Of a stretch of 64,000 bases of DNA, positions 12,101-22,680 are shown piece after piece (position 1 is the stretch's first letter; every line of letters begins with the position of its first letter). Origin of the DNA: Blasia pusilla (Eukaryota > Marchantiophyta > Marchantiopsida > Blasiales); contig CM114274.1 in assembly GCA_050084515.1 (NCBI GenBank), positions 13,826,001 to 13,890,000 on the forward strand, read 5' to 3'. The notes beneath the pieces were generated by a model, which saw only the letters and a list, made by a program, of their open reading frames with translations, searched no databases and was not told where the DNA came from. The translations under genes were made by a program, and so were the position numbers.

Positions 12101-12903
12101 CTTATGGATTTTTGGCATTCTCAGTGGAGGACTCAACATATAGGTGAAGGTTTACTCTATATTTGTTGGATTGTCCCAAAACCCTATCCAAAAATCCTTA
12201 GTGATCACAACCGGCGGCTATTCACACACCCTGAGTGATCACAACCGGCGGGTAAACATAACCGGCGCCTATTCATAGTGGGCGGCTATGCACACCCAAT
12301 GCCAATTTCTAGGCGGCGGCTAATCACAATCAAAGGCTTTGTGCTAAGCACAAAGTGGGGCTAATCACACACGACGGCTTTTTTCCATTGTAGGTTATTT
12401 CATGTACACATTCCGTTTGTCTTTGGATGTAGGGACCAACGGAAGAAGTACTAGAGGAAGACCCGAGTGTGCCACAAGGAGGGTTTCTGATTGATGAGAG
12501 AATCATACAATTGTGGATTAACCATTTGGGGATGCCCGCGGAAGATGTGGTGCATTTGGAGTGTTGGGAGGACAAAATTCATCTCACTGAACGAACCACA
12601 GCTAGAGTAGACAAGTATGTTGAAGTCCTGGAGCTAAGGCACGCAGCTCTTCTCGCTGACATAGGAGATCTCATTACAAAGTTAGGAGTGACCGGCTATG
12701 ACAACAAAGATGGGTGGGAAGAAGCCTTGCGTAGAGTGACAACCTTGCAAGATTCGACAGCAAGGAATTCACAGTTTATTCGTGATCTCTTGAGTAGGCT
12801 AGGTGTGTCATCAGACGGCTTGGACGAGGCATCCTGTTTCTCTAGGGCTCTAGTGGCTATTGTTGACTTGCAACGGTTGGATTCTTCAAGTCCAAGCATG
12901 TAA
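9141..12903 (+). CDS. Unrecognised multi-exon gene or gene remnant (basic, Lys-rich protein)
   Basis: The best exon runs from about 9141, after the acceptor TTTCTTGCAG, to about 10172, before a GTGAGG donor. It encodes about 340 residues. The N-terminal 220 residues look globular (VWEVDWTVCDEDMVINFL..., SKYLTKLDKNSHGYKLG...). They loosely resemble the plant mobile or 'putative plant transposon protein' domains, but I cannot confirm that. The rest is Lys/Pro-rich and nucleus-like (PRKRKIAGKEE). Further exon-like blocks, each with an upstream acceptor, are about 10672-10750, 10901-11350 (acidic, Glu-rich) and 12433-12903 (ends with TAA after PSM; helical, IDERIIQLWINHL). Stops between 11355 and 12430 leave the middle unresolved, so it may be decayed. 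The introns at 10230-10570 and 12200-12380 are filled with CGGCGGCTA words. Confidence 0.45.
10230..10575. repeat. CGGCGGCTATT repeat block in a putative intron
   Basis: Repeated GCCGGCGGCTATT-like words, some with TAGCAG(C)CGG joints, lie between two exon-like blocks of the 9.1-12.9 kb locus. A related block is at about 12205-12380. Confidence 0.7.
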
Positions 12904-13420
12904 TAAATCTTTGTAAAGTTCTTTTTTGTTTTATGGTGAAACGATGATCACATCCATGTTGTATAATGTATGTCAAGCGCTGGAATTTGTGCACTTCCAC
13001 CCCAAACCCTACAACTTGCGGCTAAAACGCTCATCAGCCCTGGGGCTGCGGCTACAACCTGCGGCTAACTCCAAACCCTAAACCCTAAACCTGCGGCTAA
13101 AGCACAACCCTAAACCTGCGCCTAAAACCTGCGGTTAAATTGGTCCATCCTCTCCCCCTTGGCTGAAACTTCATCAACTCACTGCAATGCCATGACACAC
13201 TGGAGATGCGGCTAAAACCTGCGGCTAAATCCAAGCTTCCACCTTAAACCTGCGGCTAAAACCTGTTGTTAAATTCGTCCATCCTCTCCCCCTTGGCTGA
13301 AACTTCATCAGCTCACTGCAATGCCATGACACACTAGAGCTGCGGCTAAATCCAAACTTCCACCCTATACCTGCGGCTAAAACCTGCGGCTAAATTGGTC
13401 CCTCCTTGGCTGAAACTTCA
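12904..13420. repeat. CTGCGGCTAAA repeat block with interstitial CCCTAAA units
   Basis: AACCTGCGGCTAAA recurs at least ten times. Two or three CCCTAAA units at about 13074-13090 match the plant telomere repeat. A ~115-bp piece (CCTCTCCCCCTTGGCTGAAAC...) is repeated near 13148 and 13280. Confidence 0.8.
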
Positions 13421-14290
13421 GAACTTCTGCAGTTAAGTGCAAAGGTCTATTACTATGGAAATGGTACTAGAACAATTACCGGACTTCCCGGTAGCTCATA
13501 TCCCAACCGGTGGGAACTGTGACGTGGCAGTTCACTGGGGCCACTCAAGCAAGAGATTTCGTAGGGGGGCCACTTAAGCAACATAAGTAGGGCAGGGGGC
13601 CACTTAAGCAAATACCTGACTAATTTGTCTCATCATACTTAGCAGTTGGATATTATAATGATACAAACGGACAGATGAGGAAGAGGAAAATTCTCTTAGT
13701 TCCAACTTTGAGTGTCGGTAGGGATGCTTCTTCCTAGGACCTACCGGAGGTCATGTGATACATGAGATAATTAATTAAATCGATGACTGGTAATTTTACG
13801 ATGACTAATGGCAACGAATCCCCAAAACTTTTAACTGATTTTTGGAATCAATTCGGAATGAAACTTTCTATCTTTATCGATTGAAAATCCTATTGGCCAA
13901 GAAATTCTATAGGCTTAAAAGTCATGGCGTCATGCGGAGAATGGTCCTAAGCGTATGGAAAAAAAAAGGTAGGGAAAGATAGAAACGGAACTCTTCAATA
14001 ATTATGTAAATCCAAATTACCTTTTCTAGATATATGTGAGACCACTTCACTTGATGACGTATGGGGCATATCGACGTACTATTTCCCCACCAGTCGCTCA
14101 TTTTATTTCGATTACATTGTGCAAAAAGAGCTCAGTATTGCGGGCCCATCCATCCTCATTCCCGCAGCCCGTACTGTGGGGATGCGTCTCCTTCGTGCTC
14201 TTCAAATTGGTCCTGATACTGTGCACGAGAAATTTATGTGGAAAATTGGAACCTGGTAATAACAACTTCTTCTGGTCTGAACAGAGAATG
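13421..14290. other. Intergenic, nothing recognised
   Basis: There is no supported gene. A short phrase GGGGGCCACTTAAGCA recurs near 13565 and 13598. Confidence 0.5.
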
Positions 14291-14291
14291 A

Positions 14292-14557
14292 TTTGGTGCT
14301 CTTGAGGGCAGACAAGGTATCAACTATTCCAAGGGATTCGTGAATTGGATGGATAGGGAAACTTGAACGCATCACGCAAAATCATACTGCATCTACAGGC
14401 ATTTTCTTTTGAATTGCACGTTCGTTTGGTGCTCTTGAGGGCAGACGAGGTATTAACTCTTCCTAGGGATACGTGAAGTGGATGGATACGGGAACTTGAA
14501 CGGATCACGAAAAATCATACTGTATCTACAGACATTTTCGTTTGCATTGCACGTTCG
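14292..14557. repeat. 133-bp tandem duplication downstream of the RsmB-like gene
   Basis: TTTGGTGCTCTTGAGGGCAG starts at 14292 and again at 14425. The two units are about 90% identical by eye and lie just beyond the stop codon of the minus-strand gene. Confidence 0.85.
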
Positions 14558-14583
14558 TATGTGTCATCCCACACGGACGATTC

Positions 14584-17500
14584 TCATCGGTCCCGTCTTA
14601 ACCTAGCAGCAAAAGCTCCATCGATCTGGTCCCGATGAGGTTGTGACGCAAAGAAGCCTTCTTTAGAAACCATCTGCTTGGGAACCAAGTTCTCTGCGGA
14701 TTCGATGTTGAAGTCCTGAAAACAGACGGTTGCCATTGTCACTCTGACGAACTACGGGGCCTTGCAAACCTTGCTTACTCCGGCGCCGAAGCAGGCGCTA
14801 TGAACTGATTGGGAATGAGAGGCATGTGGGAATGGACGTGTGTGAATCATGGGAAAGCCTGGAAGGTGGAGGGTGAAATTCACTTACAGGGTGGTCGCTA
14901 AGGAATGCCTTCACCCGCTCGGAGTTCTCGGCAGGCTCTATAGAGCAAGTGCTGTACACGAGGACTCCGCCTGGTTTCACCATTCTACAAGGCAATGAAG
15001 AAGGAACGCAAGTCATGACTTGGCCACGCCTGTGAGCAGCGAGATTGTATCGTATTCTCCACTGAAACGAGTACAATAATGTGGCTTTTGACAGCAGCAC
15101 AGAGAGGTAAACAGTCGAGATCCCAAGCTTGAGCAGAGTTCTTTGAGGATTCTGGACCTTAGCTTGTTCGAAGCCAAACTCACCGTGCCGCTGACTCGAG
15201 GAGTTCATCTTGGAGAGTATTTAGTTCTTGGATGTCTTCAGGTGTCCTTCGCCACCTAAGGTCTGCCCTCTGTCATTCAACGAGGAGACAGGTAAGCCCG
15301 AGATGCCCTTCAAGAAACAATCTTATCTTTCACTTAACTATTCTTTTCTCTATTCCACCAAACAACTCTTGATATCTTCTGTTTACATCCATGAGAGAAT
15401 TGAATTGAATGCCTTGCATGATTGGGATTCCCAGGACATGCGACTTACATGTGCAGCAGCTTTAGGCGATGAATCTAGGCTACTGAATGTGCTATACAGT
15501 TCTGTTGTCACCACGTTCGCTATATCAGCCTACTCTGTTGCTCTTTGTGCTGTGAATTTTGCACAGATGACCAGGTAGTGACTAGAGGTTTTGTATCCAT
15601 CATCACACAAGGTGCACGACTTCAGTTGTGTTTCCATCCTGCTTTTTTTTGTTTTGTAGTTCAAAGAGATTAACCACGTCTTAAGCTTGAACTTATGCCT
15701 ACTTCCCAGACTGGCAATCAAGAGACTACTCATTAAGTAGTGCCTTCGACCATAGACGCCATAGCCATGCCATGGTTGGACGGTGGTAGAGACTGGGACA
15801 GGTGCAAAGAGAGGAATAAGTGAAGAAGGTACCATATGAGAGGAGGGAGATATTCACATATAGTGTGAACGCTGACCATACAAAGTGTTGGTGTAAAGCT
15901 TCCAAATGTCAACCAAGAAGCACTTTACAACACTATCTACTTTACAAAACAAAACACGTTAATGGTACAGCAGCTTTGGGCAGTGAATCTAGGTTGCTGA
16001 ATGTGTTCAACAATTCCGGTGTTACCAGCTTTGCAATATCAGCACATACTGTTACACTGAATTTTGATTTTTTTGCAGGAGACCAGGTAGTGACTAGAGG
16101 TTTCATCCCCATCATCACAAGGTGCACACGTTGAGTTGTGTTCCCATCCTGTATGTTTTCATGTTTCAAGGGGATTGCTCCCTTCCTGAACTTGAAAAGT
16201 AAACCTCTGTAGATCTCTCTTTTCATGTGTGAATCTTAGAGATGGATGTACAAATTCTTCATACTCCCAGCTAAGTATTGTCTGCTTATTCCACACCCCT
16301 AAATCAGCCATGGGTGGTTACTGGGTGTATATTCACCAGCTCAGCTTGTCAAGCCTTGTTGAAGTACTGGTACAGCTCTTGATTTATCAATTAGTGATTG
16401 AGGCAAACATGGTATCTTGCAAGAAGCTTTCTGCCATTATGACTTGCATAAACTCCTTTGTGGTGACCATTCTTTGGAAGGTAGAAAAAGGTTAAAGCAC
16501 GTACTTTTGATAGAACTCCGAGACCACTGCAAGGAGCATCCAGTAAGACCTTGTCTGCAGTGCTCGCAGCACTATCCTGCAAATGGTAGGTGCGAGTGTT
16601 ACAAAGATGAGAACGCGGATGTTGTCAATTACTTGCTTGAAGCTTCTAAATTCAAAAGACCTGGGCCAATTAGGATACTAGGTAACCTCTGTTCCGATGT
16701 GGGCAATTAACAGAAGGTCTGAGCTCTATGAATGGGTTGTAAAGCGTCTGTGTTTGAAGCATGAATTCACATACAGGTGAAAAGATGTTAAAATTACAAT
16801 CTACTTCATCATTACTTCAAAACTAGTCTCAAATATATGATTGTAACCTTGAGAATCATCAAAGGCGACATTCAAACATGTCATGACCACAAATCTGGTC
16901 ACTAGATGAAGTGAGTGCACACAACACAACAAAGGAGCACAATGTTGGAACTAAAGCCATGGTCAAAAGATGTAGATACTTACAGCATAGTCTCTGAGGT
17001 CACTGTGTTCTGTCTTTACAATATCTGAGACCCCTTGTTGTGTTGCTGCCTCCTTGAGTATGCGCAGTCGGCCCTTATTCACATCTACAGCCACTACCTT
17101 ACCTGTTTCAACAGCCACTCATGACACAAATCAGCCTAAAATACATCTTACAAGCCATTATTTAGTAATTTGACGGATAAGACGTATACTCCAAATGACT
17201 TCCTCACGCAAATAATAGCAAATGTACTGTCTTAGCTGATGCTGTGATCTGTGTTCTCTCCCATGCAACTGTTTGAAGGTTAAGTAAATGCTATCCACCT
17301 CATGCCATTTCCATTGATTGGGCTTTGGAAAGCTGCCCGCAACAAATCCCTCCAAGTCACAAAGGAATCAAATTGACGAATGGTTTGGTTAACGGGGAAC
17401 CCATGAGGTTACCTCTTCCTTCCATTTTTGCAGCCAGGAAAAGTGCCTTGCCACCTGGTGCAGCACAACAATCTATGATCATTTCTCCTGGTTGAGGATC

Positions 17501-20500
17501 GACAACCGACACCACCAAACCTGTTTCAAAAATCCATACGTAAGTGTTAACTTTGATAAATTGTTGCATCAGACCCGTTAAAGAATGTGATCAAGTTAGA
17601 ATTTCCATTTTTAGAGCTCCTGCAACACAAGCTCAAGCAGGCTAAACAGACTAAATAATTTGTGCCAACATGCAGCAACAGTCCATTTCTAGAGCTATTT
17701 AATGACAACTGAAAGCAAGGGGAACTAGGGCCGATAAATTCTGTCAACCTTAACCTCAACCTCCAGCTACACTTCCTATTTCTACAGATGTTGAACCTAA
17801 GCTTAGGCAGAATGCTGTAGACCAGCACATCTCAATACCGACGCTAAGGCAGCTTAATATAAGCAGGAAAAAAGGATAGCAGACAATACCTGTACTCTCG
17901 TCTTGTACTGCACATTTCCCACTTTGAAGAAGTCCTGCTCGGAGAACATCCTGTTCATGAGTAAACCCTTCAAAGTTAACTAGACAAACAGAAATGGGGA
18001 ATTCTCGAGCAGATATGACAAAAAACTTACACGATGGATAGTCCAAGCAGATTAAGGCTCTCACATGGGGTCTAGAAAAAGTCTCTGCATGCAAAGTACT
18101 TATTTTCTACTCAATGTGCACCATGAGCAGTACATATCGAAAGGGCGTAGGTATATCACCGTGAAAGCTCACCTGCATACCTATTGAGAGTCTAACAAAT
18201 TCTGCAACATAAGGTGATCTGATGTGTGAAATCTGCACATGCCAATTGACAAGAACTCAATTCCTCAAAAGCGTTCTGATTATTATATTAGGGTACGAAC
18301 CACAGATATCATGGGGCCTATCAACCTGAGCATAAATCAACCAAGGGACGACCAATTATATCTTTTGTGTCCCTGATGCAAGACTACCATTACACTTGTC
18401 CTGATCTGGGAAAAGGGTATATACAACTGACCTCAAGATTCTCCAACTCTGCACTGAGGTCTTCTCGTGAAATCCCTCGAGAGATGTTTGCCCTTCACCA
18501 ACAAAGATCATGGAATTTTTGTAACCTCAGTTATTTTACTGAGACAGTTTGCTTCTAAATACTAGTAATGCCAAAAATTTGTCCTGTCAGTTGGCACGAG
18601 GAGTTGCCCATGGTCGGGAAACAGGTTTAGGGTACATACTATGGGACATTTTATGAGAGTGTCAGAATGGTTTCTACTCATAGTTTGAAGTGGAGAAATC
18701 TCATGGCGCTGTAAAGAGTGGAACTGCTAAAGGACTGGTAGAAAATGTCTCCGGAATGAGTCATCCATTTCAGATACTATGATTTTTCTTAATGTGAAAT
18801 CAAAATTTCCATGCAATTGGTAAAGCACAGGTTGCAACCAACACACAGGAAATTGATACCTCAAAGCAAAGGTAGGCCTCTGGTTGTTATAATTCATGAG
18901 CTGAATGGTTTCATCCCTCCCGTATCGAGCCATCCATCTCCTCACTATCCACTGCAAGTCCACAAGAAATTAACTAACCTGATGAAGCTGTGGAAGCTAT
19001 AGTCATTAGAGCAAATTCATTAATGTCACTCACTTGAAGTTGTTAGACAAAAAATGTGGTCAAGCTAGAGACAAAGGCGAGACTCTGGATGCCAGCGGGC
19101 TTGGCTCAGAAGACATGAGGGTCTATTGCATTGCTGTTTTATATGAGAGATCCTAGAACTCCACATACCACTGGATGCGAGTGGATTGTGGCAAGTGCTC
19201 TTGCTTGTGTGCGATCATCACCCTCCACCACTGGTGAGGGATGGGTCCCGTCAACCTGGCATCAAGTATCATCAAAACCGCTCTTGTCATTCCCAGCGAT
19301 TATCTCCACAGTAAAACTTAACAACATTGCAATCTTGTTGTAATGTTCACTCTTATTGAGCCAAGAGTTAACCTGGTTGGCAGCCACAGCACGCAGAAGA
19401 CCGTTGACCATGTTGCCAGCACCAGGTCTCAATGCCACCTTTGCAAGCTGCGCATTCTGATAATAATGATGGTGACGGAGAAGAAGCCAATCGTGTCGTT
19501 AGAGTCAGAATCCGTCAGTGGATACACGCACTCTGCGCTTCAAGAATAGCAGTGACTGCTTCACGACACTACTCATCAAATAGTGATTCACTCTCATGAC
19601 TGATTCAAACAGAGGAAAAACACGTTCAAAGAAAATGTAGTCAAGTCTACCAGCAACTCTTTGCGTCAAGAATATCCCTTTATGTACGTAAACTACGCAG
19701 GAAAGTGCCCTGGTTCATGTTAGTGTCCACGGTAGGATCCGATGGCTGCACATTCTGTGAATCCCACCCCCCACAAGGTAGTAGAAAACGTTTGCACCCT
19801 AACACGCACTTCCCAACATTCCGAATTGCTTCCTGACTCGTGGTTCGACTTGGTTTCTGGCCGCAGAGGCTTCACATTAACAGACGAGGGTTGTGAGCTG
19901 TTAATGCAAAACTCCCAACAGAGTTGAGGATGGTACGTGCCTCGTTCACCACTGCGTGTGGTGACATCTCCAACTTCACAAGTTCATAAACCCCCAACCG
20001 TAGAATCTGTCAGCAAAATCAGCAATCCATAGTCACTCCACACATAGATTCCGAAACTCCTAGCTGCTTTCTGAACATACCAATTTAGAGATATCTGAAG
20101 ATCTGAGCAGTTTCACATATCTGTCTCCAGAACATCCTCAGCTATGATTGTTCAATTGACACTCGCTCTTCACCAGAAACGCGTGCATGAAAAAAAAAAC
20201 CACTCTCTTTAACCCTAAACCTGACTAAATGCTTGAATCTACTACATTTACAACGCTTTTAACCAGAAACACGCTCATGACAGCGTGAACAACACTGAAT
20301 ACCTGGCGGAGAAGGGGCTCCATACGTTCATAATCTCTTTGATCCCCTTTGAACAAAGAAAAGATCAGGTAGTCGAGGTAGCGCTTCCATCGAATAATGC
20401 CAGCCACTTCTTCCGTAACCTGAACAATCAGACCCACAATGAAGACCATCGCCCGCAAATTCTGGGCAATGCAGATACGACCAGGCCATCCCTTAAACAG

Positions 20501-20769
20501 ACGTGGCAGAATTGCAGGTCTGCTGAAATTCTTTCTTAAATTGTCAGAACCTGCAAGGAAGTCAGCACCCAAGTTTTGACACACGCCGATCCAGCCTATT
20601 AGTGCACTCTACTGTACCAGCCTTCTACTTCGTGGTCCCAGCTCCGGCGTGCTGAATCCAAGCGTTCTCTCCACATAACGCATCTCGTCTCTCATGTCTG
20701 CAGAATCTCCACTCAGAATGTCGGCGTATGCACCCCCTTCTTCTATGCGCATCAAGCGAACCACCGTCA
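14584..20769 (-). CDS. Plastid-type RsmB/NSUN-family rRNA cytosine-5 methyltransferase with NusB domain (N-terminal exon not resolved)
   Basis: I traced 15 exons that join in one open frame with matching phases: 20618-20769, 20303-20419, 19941-20006, 19373-19456, 19169-19255, 18860-18951, 18432-18492, 18173-18232, 17890-17950, 17413-17520, 16984-17102, 16505-16576, 15184-15269, 14888-14984 and 14584-14715 (TGA at 14584-14586). That gives about 464 codons. The first four and part of the fifth encode a NusB-like RNA-binding domain (VRLMRIEEGGAYAD, RRLVTEEVAGIIRW, LAKVALRPGAGNMVNG). HPVWIVRRWMARYG follows, then the SAM pocket (DCCAAPGGKALF), the second catalytic-cysteine region (DAPCSGLGVLSK) and the nucleophile motif (YSTCSIEP). 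The C-terminus is DGAFAARL. Bacterial RsmB methylates C967 of 16S rRNA. The plant homologues are predicted plastid proteins, so that location is inferred. An upstream exon with start and transit peptide must exist, perhaps within 20.8-21.7 kb. All introns read GT-AG except the one after exon 19941-20006, whose donor reads GC. Confidence 0.93.
15420..15735 (-). mobile_element. Truncated LINE 3' fragment A in an RsmB-gene intron
   Basis: The sequence matches the C-terminal knuckle and 3' region of the 37.9-41.1 kb LINE (CTLCDDGYKTSSHYLVICAKF in the minus frame). It sits between exons 15184-15269 and 16505-16576. Confidence 0.8.
15736..16226 (-). mobile_element. Truncated LINE 3' fragment B, adjacent to fragment A
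   Basis: This second 5'-truncated copy in the same orientation contains the same knuckle-to-3'-end sequence (compare 38130-38600) and ends at its CACTACTTAATGAG terminus directly against fragment A. The two form a head-to-tail pair inside one intron. Confidence 0.8.
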
Positions 20770-21700
20770 CTGCACAATCCCAAACCACCACCGAAGCCAG
20801 TTTCTCAGGAAGAAGGCGACTAACTACGGCGCAAATGTGATGCTTACTGACGAAATTCTCACTTTGGAGCTCGAGATGAGCGCAGGTACTACAGGTTGTA
20901 ACGGAAGACTAGACGCTCGTCTATTACTTCATCAATATCAATCTCATTTGCCCTACCTGACACGGATTCTCACTCACTGCAACAACTCTACCTATGATTC
21001 TAATGTGTGAAGCAGGCAGGTCATTCAACCGACATCTCAGGGGATGGGCATTTGAAACCAGGTTCGGCTCCATGACTGCAATTTTCCTGCTTTGACAAAC
21101 GAACAGTACCAGCACCCCCCCCCCCCCCCGGGGCAGATAGACAGGACATCTACATTGCAATTTGAGGCTGTGGGGTCAGCCAGGCCCACATCCACATTAA
21201 GCTGAGCTTCTTCGCATCTACACCTTGGACAGTCGACAGCAGCATTAGGAGCTCAGAGTGAAAGAAGAAGGTAGCAGGACCCTTCCTGCACGGTGAGACG
21301 AGATATCATCCCTGACCCTGGGACGCTGTCGTCTTCTTTCACTTCTGGTTCCATTCCCAGAATCCTCACGCTGCTGCCTCTTCTCACTCCTGGAAGCATC
21401 CCCGATCTCGACTCGCCCTGACGCAACCGCATGCCCAATCGGATTCCTATCTGGTGCAGGAATCCATACCACTCTTCTTCCGCCCCTTCCATCCTCTGCG
21501 TTCTTGGGGAATCCACAGAGATCACGAAATGGAAAAATTGCGTGCAGATGAAAGCTGAAGGAGGCGACGAGCACACGAGAGCTCCCAGTTCCGTGCAACT
21601 TCTGCCATAGCTGACATTCAGCAGCAGACCCACACGCTGCTCTACCAGTGTTGGTGACCGTGGGTGGAAACAGGAGATTGCAGTACATGACTGAACACTA
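20770..21700 (-). other. Probable 5' end of the RsmB-like gene (unresolved) with C15G4 homopolymer
   Basis: Minus-strand open frames at 21245-21688 could encode a transit-peptide-like N-terminus, but no unique start or donor can be chosen. A homopolymer run of 15 C followed by 4 G lies at 21115-21133. Confidence 0.35.
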
Positions 21701-22680
21701 CTAATACTACTTCTACTACTCGGATTTCCTTGCCAATCCTCAACTCACGTTACAAGGCTCGTCAAGAGGATAGCGCAGCACTTGCACAGATGGATTTCGA
21801 GGTGGGTAGGGGGGGGAATTTCCATGGAGGAAAAGATGTGCACACTTATGCTTCTCCCAATCACATCAAGCTTCAGTCCAACCAATTCTCGCCCCTGAGA
21901 TAGGTAGGTACGCAACTCTCTTCACGCGTACTCTGCAGAGTGTCTCGTTTTTCCCTTGCTGCTTTCAGATTTGTTTCCGGTTATCGCAGTGCTGTCTTGC
22001 TCCGTAAGCCTAGCCAGTGATTCTCGTGGGTTTCTCTAATTTTACGTGAGATCTAAAGATTACTCCTGCTTTCATTACAACTTTAACAATCACCAGAAGT
22101 ATCCTCGCAACCATGAAGTACCATGAATGGTCGGAAGGATACTTCTAACCCTTAAAACCTGGACTTCATCCTTTGCTCAAACCCTGGGCTTCATCCTTTG
22201 CTTAAACCCTGGGTGGTACTTCACCAGTCCGATAGAGCTACTGTAGCTATGGCGGTAAATTTCTCACGGGTGTCACGAGTAACCTATGGTCTGGTTGTGA
22301 ACTAGAGTTCGGTCAACGAAACCCTTCATGATATGTTTTTGGGCATTTGGGTTTCAAAATGGGAGACAAATGCGGGAAATATGAAAAGAGTCTAATCCAT
22401 GGAGAAAACTGGCCCAAAAACCACTATGCGATCCTTTCCTGAAAATATTTTTTTAAATGGTAAAGGAAAAGTATAGGTTAAGGGGAAATTCAGAAATGTA
22501 ATACTAACATTCGGACAATGAAACACCAAATGATGGGATAATAGTAACGAGAACTAGTAAGGTGTAAGAGGGAATAAAAAATTGTATTCAATTATTTTTT
22601 TATATATTCCATAAAATACCTTGCTTATATGAATGTTCATTGCTTTCAATTGTAATATGGATAGAATTTCTCTCTAAATA
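21701..22680. other. Intergenic, turning AT-rich
   Basis: There is no gene. A short direct repeat lies at about 22158-22212 (ACCTGGACTTCATCCTTTGCT-like, twice). The AT-rich part from 22430 may contain the 3' terminus of the Helitron, but I could not identify a CTRR end or its hairpin. Confidence 0.4.

Noticed and set aside
13070-13095. Chromosome end
   Set aside because: Only two or three CCCTAAA units occur, embedded in other repeats; interstitial.
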